Made by a program: the position numbers and the translations under genes. Of a stretch of 11,703 bases of DNA, positions 1-7,386 are shown piece after piece; position 1 is the first letter of the stretch; each line of letters starts with the position of its first letter. The notes below the pieces were generated by a model that was not told where the DNA came from, did not search any database, and saw nothing but the letters and a program-made list of their open reading frames with translations. The DNA lies in NCBI GenBank assembly GCA_020283715.1, contig JAIQCW010000309.1, positions 1-11,703 of the forward strand. Reading direction: 5' to 3'. This DNA is from Cytauxzoon felis (lineage: Eukaryota; Apicomplexa; Aconoidasida; Piroplasmida; Theileriidae).

Positions 1-511
1 AGGTGTTTCGTTAGATGCTATTGATGTGTATTTACACATGCGAAGATGAATGGAAAAATATACATTACTTTACGATATGACAGCGATTCAAGGTGCAATT
101 TGGACGCTCAAAAGATGTTGGATTATAAGTGATATACGAATTTAGCTGACAAGCGCGTATAAAGTCTGACAAGAATACGTATGTAGTGCATAACACAGAC
201 ATATTAGTGATAATAAATAATATCATTTCATTATTATAAAATGTGTAATGGTTATTAAAATAATTTAGAATGCTTCCATAAATTATATCAATTATTCAAT
301 AATGTAATAGTATCATCGTATATATCAATACTTGATATAATATCACTAATAATGGGGTATAAATAATTAAATCTGAAATGGATTTAAAAGATACCAAAGA
401 AAATTTAGTACCAAATATAATTAACATATGGAACAGTTTCTAATAGTGAATGGATCAAAAATGCTGAAATATTTCAAAATAAATTAATCATCTTTTTTTC
501 TACCATTAATA
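1..511. other. Gap beyond the GID8-like 3' end; weak coding-like fragments only
   Basis: No gene can be supported here. Three plus-strand stretches look somewhat protein-like. Frame 2 from base 2 reads fifteen codons, ending LHMRR, then TGA at 47-49; this could be the 3' end of a gene entering from the left. An ATG directly after that stop (50-145) opens 31 codons. A third stretch, about 249-364, is open with LECFHKLYQLF and SSYISILDI but has no early start codon. None joins convincingly by splicing, and AT-rich DNA gives many chance ORFs. No RNA gene was seen. Confidence 0.3.
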
Positions 512-2811
512 TCATCTTCTCGTAAAACCACAACGTTCAATATCCTCCAACTGTAACATATAACCACTAGACTAATATATATACAATATTTATACATAAT
601 ACCAAACAAACCTTTGATTGTAACTGCGATTCTACCCATAATAACTCCTTTATTATATTCTCCAATATAGGACCTATATTGTCAATGTCTAATATCCCCA
701 AACACAATGAACACTCCACCCGAGGTCCAATCCAACTCTCCTAGTCCTGCAGACGGCTCTTCACCACCTGAGGTCAGTCCTGCCGTCAGCTCTTCTATTT
801 ATCTCCCCTTCCAGCTCCCGTAGATCGCTTCCAGGTTTTCCACTCGAGGTTACAATCCTACTCTCCTTTCCACTCGCCGTGGTGGCCTTTCTATTTACCT
901 CACCTCGACTCCCATAGATCGTCTCGGATTCTTCGCCACGATCTCCGGGAGTGGCTCTACTCTTTAGAGATAGGTAATTAGAAGAGCTGACGGCAGGACT
1001 AACGGTGGAGGCGAGTGGAAGAAGAGTTGGATTGGACTTCAGGTGGAGTATAGAGTATGATTGTAATTCATATGGAAGGTGTAGTAGTGTGTATTGGATT
1101 ATGTTATAGCATACTTGGATCGAGATTATAAAATCCGATGAGTGCATCATCGACTTTTTTGGAGATATCGATTGGTTTTTGTATTGAATTGATGATTTTA
1201 ATAGCTTCTGGTGTCTATAAATGATATATATTTATGATTATATTGTTATACATTTAAATCTTGAAATGCGATTAATGACATTGCTTCTTCTAATTTTTTT
1301 TAATAATTTACACTATATATTTATATATAATAATAATAATATGTTATATCATACATCTTTATTAATACAAATTGATATTTCATTTTTTGCATAATTAACA
1401 GCTTCAATTAAATTACCCTATAATTATCGGGATAAAAAACACTATAATAAATAATTACTTTTTTAATTATATCTACTAGATGATATAACATTAATATAAA
1501 ATATAAATCATTATTATCATTTAATATCTAAATAAAAATGATGTATTAAAGAAATTTTTTTTTCATATTACATTTTTATTTATAGAATTGATTTGATTTA
1601 TAGCATCTATAATATTACCATCTAATATACATTTATTAATAAATTTTCTATCAGATATAGTTGGTTGTAATTGTTCACCTATATATAAATGAAATTTATA
1701 TAAAATTATTTTTTTATAAAATATAATCAGTTCAAGGATGACAATATTTTCTACAATTGGATAAATTTTATTAAAATTAAATCCATAAAGTAATAAAAAT
1801 TTAATTATGCATATAAAATCATCATATATTTTATAAATATAATTATTAACTTACAATTATAATTTATCTCATTAATAAATGAATTATATGAATCCTCATA
1901 TTTATTTATAAATAAATAATTCATTACAACACGATGTATATCATGCTCACATACACTAATATCATCCATCAATTTCAACCATAGTCTACTATATTATACA
2001 TATAAACCAAAAAAATAATAAACTATATAAAATAACCTCCTCTACTCCATATTCTTTTCCCAGTCGCCATTCCACCGTAGGTCGTCTTGCAGACAGCCTT
2101 CTCTATTTACTCCCCCCCTCCGCTTCCCTGAGATCAGCTACGGGTTCCACCTGAGGTTATAAACATAATCTCGGCGAGATAAGACTAAAGTGACGGAAAC
2201 CATGTTTGTAAGGATATCTCAATGAATATAAATCGGAATGAGTTTTGGTTTCTTCAACTCAATACAATCATCAAAGTCCTTTTGAATGAAGTATTAACAT
2301 CAGATTTTCATCCAATAGCCATTCCGCAATCTTCACTAGTTTCCCCAGAAATTCAGGATTTCCTTCAAATTTTCGAGGTAAAAATGAAGTAGTGGAAAAT
2401 AGTGATTGGACCTCATGTGGAGACCTCAAGTGGACTACCCGTAGCTGATCTCAGGGAAGCGGAGGGATAACTAAATAGAGAAGCTGACGGCAGGACCAAC
2501 GGTGAGGCGAATGGAAAGTGAAGAAGGTATTGTATGGACTTCGAGTGGAGTGAGAGTGTGATTGGACTTCTGGTGGATAGTAGGCAAATATTATTGGTAT
2601 AAGAGATAGATAATAAGAGCTTTAGTGGATGTAATGATGTAGTTGTGAGTTAGAATGATTTGAATTTGGTTTAATTATGGATTTGTTTTGGTTAAACTTA
2701 CACATCTATATTTTTCATGATGAGTTGCGATTTGTCTATGCAGTTATTTTGTGTAACGATGATTGAATCATCTCCAAGTAATGAATCTGATAATCTTGAT
2801 GATGCTACCAT
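512..2811 (-). CDS. GID8: GID8/TWA1-like subunit of the GID/CTLH E3 ubiquitin ligase (nine exons, one frameshift)
   Basis: Seen: exons on the minus strand at 2811-2702, 1988-1855, 1678-1572, 1527-1459, 1417-1355, 1312-1252, 1214-1115, 673-612 and 571-512. All introns are GT..AG and all phases agree except inside exon 6. The product is about 254 aa; human GID8 is about 228. Recognisable parts, in order: a LisH-type helix (HRVVMNYL), a CTLH-like part (ISDRKFINKCILDGNIIDAI, then INSI), a CRA-like part (DLYFILMLYHLVDIIKK, EAVNYAKNE, LEEAMSLIAF) and the C-terminal helix NIIKELLWVESQLQ, which matches the human KLLKLLLWAQNEL region. Known: GID8 is a scaffold subunit of the GID/CTLH ligase. Introns are 37-44 nt, apart from one of 176 nt, one of about 713 nt and one of 441 nt; the last two carry repeat clusters 2 and 1. 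Exon 6 needs seven A where eight are present. Exon 2 could start at 1985 instead of 1988. If the final 40-nt intron is retained, the protein ends early. Family call fairly sure; outer exons less so. Confidence 0.8.
674..1114 (-). other. Intron 7 of the GID8-like gene, containing repeat cluster 1
   Basis: On the minus strand the donor is GTATGC at 1114 and the acceptor is AATATAG ending at 674. Both sides are phase 1, so the joined codon is AGT (Ser). The junction then reads NLDPS followed by PILENIIKELLW, matching the order of GID8 homologues. Without the repeat the intron would be about 100 nt. Confidence 0.7.
713..1049. repeat. Cluster 1: palindromic modular repeat element
   Basis: A 337-bp GC-rich element in AT-rich DNA. 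Its ends are inverted copies: 713-739 pairs with 1023-1049 at 25 of 27 positions. A second nested inverted pair is exact over 18 bp (779-796 with 980-997). It contains one 44-bp module (936-979) and a TTCCACTCGCCGTGG module (868-882). It lies inside intron 7 of the GID8-like gene. A minus-strand ORF at 761-1150 runs through it but is repeat-derived and overlaps real exons in another frame, so I do not call it a gene. Confidence 0.85.
1294..1301 (-). other. Frame-breaking A8 homopolymer in exon 6 of the GID8-like gene
   Basis: Eight T on the plus strand (eight A in the mRNA). With seven A, exon 6 would read through KLLKKLEEAMSLIAF. The distance from the YAKNE motif to the SLIAF motif would then equal the human spacing exactly. 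With eight, the frame leaves homology. No alternative donor or acceptor nearby restores it, because a TAA lies just upstream in the needed frame. It may be a sequencing error, an allele or a real inactivation. Confidence 0.75.
2036..2580. repeat. Cluster 2: inverted-repeat element with a unique 260-bp loop
   Basis: Two opposed GC-rich arms, about 2036-2158 and 2424-2580, flank non-repeat DNA. The 29-bp module at 2116-2144 is matched exactly (29 of 29) by the reverse complement of 2438-2466. Outside it the arms continue as diverged inverted copies, including the CCACCTGAGGT and TGACGGCAGGACC motifs. Unlike the other four clusters it lacks the 44-bp module. It sits wholly within intron 1 of the GID8-like gene. 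Confidence 0.8.
2222..2392 (+). CDS. Doubtful 56-aa ORF in the loop of cluster 2
   Basis: An ATG-initiated ORF (starts MNINRNEFWFLQLNTI, ends LQIFEVKMK) lies between the inverted arms. Its base composition is less AT-rich than the flanking intron. The opposite strand is also open for about 45 codons, with protein-like text (RKFEGNPEFLGKLVKIAEWL). Composition cannot settle which strand, if either, is coding. No family is recognised. It could be a captured exon, element cargo or chance. Confidence 0.25.
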   Translation: MNINRNEFWFLQLNTIIKVLLNEVLTSDFHPIAIPQSSLVSPEIQDFLQIFEVKMK

Positions 2812-3037
2812 ATTTGATATTAAAATTAGAATGGATATATAAATTAATATATATAATGTAGTAGTATATTAAAATAGAAATGATATTGTGTTACACTTTA
2901 GTATAGGCCCTATAAAGAGTATGAATGATGATATATATATAATGGATTATAATATATGAATATGAAGTATATCGCAGTTATTATAGATGATTAATTTGAT
3001 TTAATAAGTATAAATATATGGAATTGATATAAATTAC
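2812..3037. promoter_or_regulatory. Divergent promoter region between the GID8-like and bL36 genes
   Basis: These 226 bp separate the GID8-like start (minus strand, 2811) from the bL36 start (plus strand, 3038). The DNA is very AT-rich, with short TATATA runs and a small GC island around 2904-2912. Both genes must start transcription within or near it. No specific site is identified. Confidence 0.5.
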
Positions 3038-3351
3038 ATGTGGCATCGTGGTGTATTGACATTATTTTGTAGTTCATGTCGTTATGTTATAAGAAGGTGG
3101 CATATACCGATATTAGGTAGATGAAATATAAATAATAATTATAATTATAATTAGGTGTAGATTGTAATAAGAATCCTCGTCATAAGCAATCATTATCAGT
3201 ACCACCACCTAGATCTCGTGGTATACCAAAGCATTTAACTCCATATATATTTAGTAAACAATATCCAAGACATATAGTATGGCGTATGGATAATACATAT
3301 ATGAGTACATCTAATAATAAATATCGTCGTTTAGTACGTAGAAATGGATAA
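3038..3351 (+). CDS. Organellar large-subunit ribosomal protein bL36 (spliced, two exons)
   Basis: Exon 1 (3038-3116) starts MWHRGVLTLFCSSC and ends in phase 1 at a GTAGAT donor. The intron ends at TGTAG (3160; 44 nt) or AATTAG (3154; 38 nt). Exon 2 runs to TAA at 3349-3351. With the first choice the protein is 89 aa, with Cys11, Cys14, Cys28 and His34. Known: bacterial bL36 binds zinc through Cys11, Cys14, Cys27 and a His near 32, within a C-x2-C ... C ... PKHKQ pattern; here it reads C-x2-C ... DCNKNPRHKQ. A basic C-terminal extension of about 50 residues follows the core, as is common in mitochondrial forms. An apicoplast destination is not excluded. The 44-nt intron gives spacing one residue longer than E. 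coli, so I prefer it. Confidence 0.8.
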
Positions 3352-3853
3352 TAAAAGGAAAAGGGATGAATTAAATGATAATAATTCATTAGATATAATA
3401 AAAAATAATAAAAATTTTAATATTACATTAGTACAAGCATTATTAACATCAGATAAAAAATTATTAGATAAATTATTATCTATTAATGATATAAATATAA
3501 TTAATGATACAGTATTACAATTAACACCTCCATTAGTATTATCATTAATAGAATTTATATCTAATAATATAATTAAATCATCTAATCTTATATATTCTAA
3601 AGAAGGTTGGATAAATTCTATACTTAGAACACATTTTAAATTCTTTTCAAATAATCAAAGAGCTAAAGATGCATTAATTAAACTTAATCAACATATACAC
3701 ATTAAATTATCAACTAATAAAGCATTATTAAGATTAAAAGGTAAAGTCGATTCCGTTGTCTATTTATCTACACTATATAATAAAAGACAAGCACTTGAAT
3801 CAATTAATAAAAAAAATGCTCAAGAACCACTTGTAACATTTATAGAGAATTGA
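3344..3853 (+). CDS. Short UTP12-domain protein (WDR43/Utp5-like), probable rRNA-processing factor
   Basis: 169 aa, starting MDNKRKRDELN. After a basic, polar head of about 25 residues comes one helical domain: VQALLTSDKKLLDKLLS, then LTPPLVLSLIEFISNNI, then GWINSILRTHFKFF, then ALLRLKGKVDSVVYLS. Known: this order (x-L-P-P-x-x-V-L-x-L-L-E-F, then W-[IL]-x-x-[IL]-L-R-x-H) is the UTP12 C-terminal domain of WD-repeat subunits of the small-subunit processome (Utp5/WDR43, Utp12, Utp4-type proteins), which act in nucleolar 18S rRNA maturation. Family members normally have WD40 repeats upstream; none is seen, and an in-frame stop lies at 3332-3334. So it is either a stand-alone domain or has unfound upstream exons. 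Its ATG overlaps the bL36 stop by 8 nt. Confidence 0.7.
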   Translation: MDNKRKRDELNDNNSLDIIKNNKNFNITLVQALLTSDKKLLDKLLSINDINIINDTVLQLTPPLVLSLIEFISNNIIKSSNLIYSKEGWINSILRTHFKFFSNNQRAKDALIKLNQHIHIKLSTNKALLRLKGKVDSVVYLSTLYNKRQALESINKKNAQEPLVTFIEN

Positions 3854-4438
3854 ATTTTATTTTAATTCATTTTGTTTATCAATTAATTATATCATTGTTG
3901 TTTGATGTTTGATATACACATTTACTAGTCTCTAGTATACTTGACGTCTTTCTATTACAACTATCACCATTGATTTCAAATGATTTATAATTATACTTTA
4001 TTTTAATTTTATTTTCATTTATTCTACATGATAAAGGCAGTTCCTCCCCCTCTTCATCGATAGACTCTCACATTCCTCCCTCCCTCTTACTACGTTCATT
4101 GACTTCCATCCTTACTTCAAGACAAGAATTTTCTTCCTTCATCTATCTTTTCTTTTTCTTTCTTCTTTTATTTCCCTCTTCGAGGAAGGAAAATTCTACG
4201 ACGTAGGAGGAATTTTCTTCTTATATCGAGGAAAATTCTCTCTTCTTTTCTTCTTCCTTCTTTTATCTCCCTCTTCGAGGAAATTTCCCTCCCTACATCA
4301 ATCGAGGAATTTTCTTCTATCCTCTATTACTATACATTGAAGAATTTTCCTCGTTCCTCACTCCGTTCGGAACTTCCCTCGTTACACTCGGAACTTCCCT
4401 CCCACCTCTATAGACAGGTATAATAACTCGATTATAAA
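3854..4438. other. Pyrimidine-rich intergenic spacer with GAGGAAAATTCT-type repeats
   Basis: No gene seen. From about 4030 to 4405 the plus strand is dominated by C and T. A 26-nt unit recurs with one mismatch (4162-4187 and 4257-4282). TCGGAACTTCCCTC occurs exactly twice (4367-4380 and 4388-4401). Variants of GAGGAAAATTCT and its reverse complement are scattered around 4182, 4205, 4227, 4304 and 4339, so short hairpins can form. It is unrelated to the five modular clusters. The last 35 bp are AT-rich and lead into the uS11m start. Confidence 0.6.
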
Positions 4439-4993
4439 ATGTATTTAAATACATTAATAAACATCTTTAATAAATTTCAATTTACATCTAGAAATTTTGC
4501 AACAATAGATAATAAAATATTAACAAAGAATGAATTGAAAAATTTTCAAGGCCATATACAAAGGTATAAGAAGAATTATGGCCTACCAGAATTTCATAAT
4601 GTTGATCGTGATAAGCATGGCTTAATAATACAACCAACTGATCGATTCATGTTAGTATTAACAACATCTAAAAATAATGTACACGCTCAAGTAGTAAATA
4701 GAAGTAAAAATTACAAGACAATATTTGGTTCATTTGCTGGTAATGTAGGATATAATAAGAAATTACAACAAACTGAAAAATGTGCATATAGAATTGGTGA
4801 AAATATCGCTAGAAAATGTAAAAGATTAGGTATATATGCTGTAGATGTTAAATTTAGACGCATAATGAGAATAGAAACCGTATTACAAGCACTACAAGCC
4901 ATCGGATTACAAATTGGACAACTTATACACGAACCCAGATTACCAAAAACCGGTATAAATTCTGTGCGACCAAGAAAACGTAGACGTGTCTAA
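4439..4993 (+). CDS. Mitochondrial small-subunit ribosomal protein uS11
   Basis: 184 aa. The first 25 residues (MYLNTLINIFNKFQF and on) contain no acidic residue before Asp24 and are hydrophobic, with Lys, Arg and aromatics, as in a mitochondrial targeting peptide. From about residue 70 the uS11 fold is recognisable. It begins LVLTTSKNNVHAQVV, where bacteria have the I-x-A-S-x-N-N-T strand. GSFAGNVGY replaces the A-G-G-S-G-F-R-G loop. It continues AYRIGENIARKCKRLGIYAV, then VLQALQAIGLQIGQLI, and ends in RPRKRRRV, close to the bacterial N-G-C-R-P-P-K-R-R-R-V tail. Known: uS11 binds the platform of the small subunit near the mRNA exit. The start is the first ATG after a short AT-rich leader. 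The gene has no intron. Cluster 3 begins about 70 bp past its stop. Confidence 0.85.
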   Translation: MYLNTLINIFNKFQFTSRNFATIDNKILTKNELKNFQGHIQRYKKNYGLPEFHNVDRDKHGLIIQPTDRFMLVLTTSKNNVHAQVVNRSKNYKTIFGSFAGNVGYNKKLQQTEKCAYRIGENIARKCKRLGIYAVDVKFRRIMRIETVLQALQAIGLQIGQLIHEPRLPKTGINSVRPRKRRRV

Positions 4994-5059
4994 ATGAATA
5001 TTATAAATTACACTAGAATTTATAACAATACATACAAACATAAAATGAAGTATAATCAT

Positions 5060-5416
5060 ATCCACAGAAGGTCCAATCCGCTTCTACTCCCACTCGCCGT
5101 GGAGGCCTCTTCTAATTACCTCCCCCTTCGCTTCCCTGAGATCAGCTACGGGTTCCACTTCCACCTGAGGTTACATCCACTAGACCAGAAGTCTGTTCTT
5201 CCGGGTTAACATTCTTTGTTCCTCCGGGTAGAATTTTCCTGTTCTTAGGGGTTGACATCGCTACGATCTCTGGGAGTGGCTTTACTCTTTAGAGATAGGT
5301 AATTGGAAGAGCTCTCTGCAGGAGAACGCGAGGTTGTAACCTCAGGTGGAGAGGCACCACGCCTAGTGGTACATTCGATGCAACCTCATGTGGAACGATA
5401 GTTGGATTAGACCTTG
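5060..5416. repeat. Cluster 3: modular repeat element downstream of uS11m
   Basis: It starts with AGGTCCAATCCGC (5068-5080) and ends with an inverted GTTGGATTAGACC (5401-5413). It contains the 29-bp module (5124-5152, 28 of 29) and the 44-bp module (5261-5304), both in forward orientation. A GGTAGAATTTTCCTGTTCTTAGGGG stretch (5227-5251) recurs inverted in cluster 4 near 7738-7763. Short ORFs at 4994-5209 (plus) and 5289-5525 (minus) run through it and are treated as repeat-derived. Confidence 0.75.
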
Positions 5417-5851
5417 TTGTAACATTGATTATAACTTTAGGTATATTAGTATTTGATGATGTTTGTGGTGTATATTCAACTGTTATGGTAATTATTTTTT
5501 GTGTGGTTGATATATTGGTGGGCAAATATTATTATTTAATTTTTTTTGCGAGATAAATTAAATGTTATAGATATTATTTGTATAATTTATGATTGAATTT
5601 TTTTATGAGATGAGTTATATATTTATAGATATTATTTATATTGAGTTGTTGTAGTGATGATTATTTATAAATTTTTACTTCCCCATATTTATATGCTAGC
5701 TATTGGAATAGGTATTATGGATGCATTTGCACATGTTGACATATAAAAGTTGATGAAATAGATGATTTTTTAATAATTTTATTGGTGTGTATGATGAAAT
5801 TGAATTGATTTTTAAATTTTTTTTCATTGTTATACCATACACTTTTTAAAC
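5417..5851. other. AT-rich gap before the secreted-protein ORF; no supported gene
   Basis: Two plus-strand stretches look protein-like but stand alone. One is around 5420-5560, hydrophobic (LIITLGILVFDD, VMVIIFCVVDIL). The other is an ATG ORF at 5657-5746 (29 aa, with YMLAIGIGIMDAFAHV). They could be exons or remnants of a membrane protein, but no splice path joins them convincingly. The same DNA on the minus strand reads as Ser/Thr/Asn-rich text, so strand is undecided. Confidence 0.35.
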
Positions 5852-7378
5852 ATGGAGGGCCGATGTGAGCGAAGTGAAGGATGCGAGCGAAGTGAAGGAA
5901 GTGAAGGATGTACATGTATAGAGAATAGTACATTCATAGATAATAGTAAACTTCGTATGAAGAATAGTACATGTTCTATAGAAAATAGTAACCTCCACCT
6001 CCGTATGAAGAATAGTACATCTTCAATGAAGAACATCAACCTCCGTATAAATGCGGGTACTTCGTACATGTATCAATCAATATTCCTTCTATTATTAATA
6101 CAATCATGTAATGGTTTGGTGGTGAATCCATATTTGGATATATATAAAAAGGAATTATATTATCCAAATGGTCACATGGTAGATGTAAAATTAAAAAATG
6201 ATATGATATATGAACATTCATTTATAATACCTACAATGATTGATGGTTTTAAAATGGATGATAGAAAATGTACATTTGATGAAATATATATTAAAGATAT
6301 GATGGTTATATCAATGTATGTATATTGGTATAATAATAATGATCCAAAATTGATGATGATATATTCAGATAAATATATAATATATATATATAATGATAAT
6401 AATATATTAAAGATACAGAGTATATTATATGGTTATGATACAAATATAAAAAGGATATATAATGATGAATATAATATAAATGAATATATAACAATAGATA
6501 TATCAAAAAATAATAATTATAATGATAAATATGGTAATGAAATACAAGTTATAAATTATAAACCAAATGATAATAATTTTTTATATTATCAAATATATTA
6601 TCATAAATATAATAATTCATATATATTAAATAATATATATGATAATAATATAATACAACATGGTATAGAATTAAATAATATTATATATGGTTTATATGTT
6701 TATAAATGGTTTAATAATATATTATTAATTAATATTAAATATATTAATGGTAAATCATTATTATATACTAGATATAATAATGGTTATAATTGGAGATTAA
6801 ATAATGGATATAGTAATAGTAATAATCGTATTTATAAATATCAATTATTAAATTTATTAGAAGGTATTAATATACATTTTAATAATATTATTATTATTGA
6901 TATTAGTAAAATACCAGATAATAAATCTAATACTATTTATTATAATAATAAATTATATGTACATAATACACATTGGGATAGATTTATTAATAATATTATA
7001 CGTGTTAATAAAACTATTAATATGCCATATAGTAATTATAATAAATATGAACATACTAGAAAAAATCATCCATATAAAATATTTATTATTAAAAAAATCT
7101 TATACAACTCCAATTATATTAATATCGAAACACTCTATTTCCCTGTCAATCATCTATCTGTATATTATCATAATATTTATAATATACCTCTAGCATTAGA
7201 AATTAGAACACCTAAAGGTTATATCTATTATACCAATGATAATCATTATTGGAAATATTATAGCATCTCAAACTCTAATTATAATCGTAATGAACTCTAT
7301 AATATGATTAATAATATCGATACCACCAAACTTATTACAGAATCACAAGATAATAATAATACACATGATGAAAATTAA
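5852..7378 (+). CDS. Asn/Tyr-rich secreted protein of unknown function
   Basis: The open frame is 508 codons. The better start is probably Met73 (ATG at 6068-6070), because it opens a textbook signal peptide: MYQSIFLLLLIQSCNG, then LVVNP. From there the product is 436 aa. If the first ATG is used, the signal would be an internal hydrophobic segment after 72 residues of low-complexity repeat. The body is dominated by Asn, Tyr and Ile in AT-only codons, with many N-x-S/T sites and no second membrane span. Beta-strand-like pieces occur near the start (KKELYYPNGHMVDVKL, FIIPTMIDGFKM) and the end (ETLYFPVNHLSVYY, LALEIRTPKGYIYYT). Their style recalls FAINT-type (DUF529) repeats of secreted Theileria proteins, but I cannot confirm that. 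Codon use shifts toward C-ending codons after about 7090. Cluster 4 begins 9 bp after the stop. Confidence 0.7.
   Translation: MEGRCERSEGCERSEGSEGCTCIENSTFIDNSKLRMKNSTCSIENSNLHLRMKNSTSSMKNINLRINAGTSYMYQSIFLLLLIQSCNGLVVNPYLDIYKKELYYPNGHMVDVKLKNDMIYEHSFIIPTMIDGFKMDDRKCTFDEIYIKDMMVISMYVYWYNNNDPKLMMIYSDKYIIYIYNDNNILKIQSILYGYDTNIKRIYNDEYNINEYITIDISKNNNYNDKYGNEIQVINYKPNDNNFLYYQIYYHKYNNSYILNNIYDNNIIQHGIELNNIIYGLYVYKWFNNILLINIKYINGKSLLYTRYNNGYNWRLNNGYSNSNNRIYKYQLLNLLEGINIHFNNIIIIDISKIPDNKSNTIYYNNKLYVHNTHWDRFINNIIRVNKTINMPYSNYNKYEHTRKNHPYKIFIIKKILYNSNYINIETLYFPVNHLSVYYHNIYNIPLALEIRTPKGYIYYTNDNHYWKYYSISNSNYNRNELYNMINNIDTTKLITESQDNNNTHDEN
5862..6020 (+). repeat. Short tandem and direct repeats upstream of the signal peptide
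   Basis: An 18-nt unit occurs twice in tandem (5862-5879 and 5880-5897, GATGYGAGCGAAGTGAAG), followed by a 9-nt half unit. It encodes CERSEG twice in the open frame. A 19-nt unit, CGTATGAAGAATAGTACAT, occurs exactly at 5954-5972 and 6002-6020. Since 18 is a multiple of 3, copy changes would keep the frame. The stretch may instead be 5' leader. Confidence 0.75.
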
Positions 7379-7386
7379 TGATATGT

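Larger units (their letters stand above)
1989..2701 (-). other. Intron 1 of the GID8-like gene, containing repeat cluster 2
   Basis: The donor is GTAAGT at 2701 after exon 1, which ends in phase 2. The acceptor is TATAG ending at 1989 (or TAG ending at 1986), and the next exon enters in the matching phase. It is about 713 nt against 37-44 nt for most introns of the gene; cluster 2 accounts for roughly 540 nt of the excess. Confidence 0.65.

Noticed and set aside
484..639. 51-aa minus-strand ORF with a membrane-like segment (MGRIAVTIKGLFG)
   Set aside because: It overlaps exons 8 and 9 of the GID8-like gene in another frame; the spliced reading matches GID8 homologues far better.
761..1150. 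129-aa minus-strand ORF
   Set aside because: It is made mostly of cluster 1 repeat modules, and its first part overlaps the GID8-like exon region in another frame.
6897..7193. 98-aa Ile-rich ORF inside the secreted-protein gene
   Set aside because: Shifted-frame shadow of AT-only codons; no independent support.
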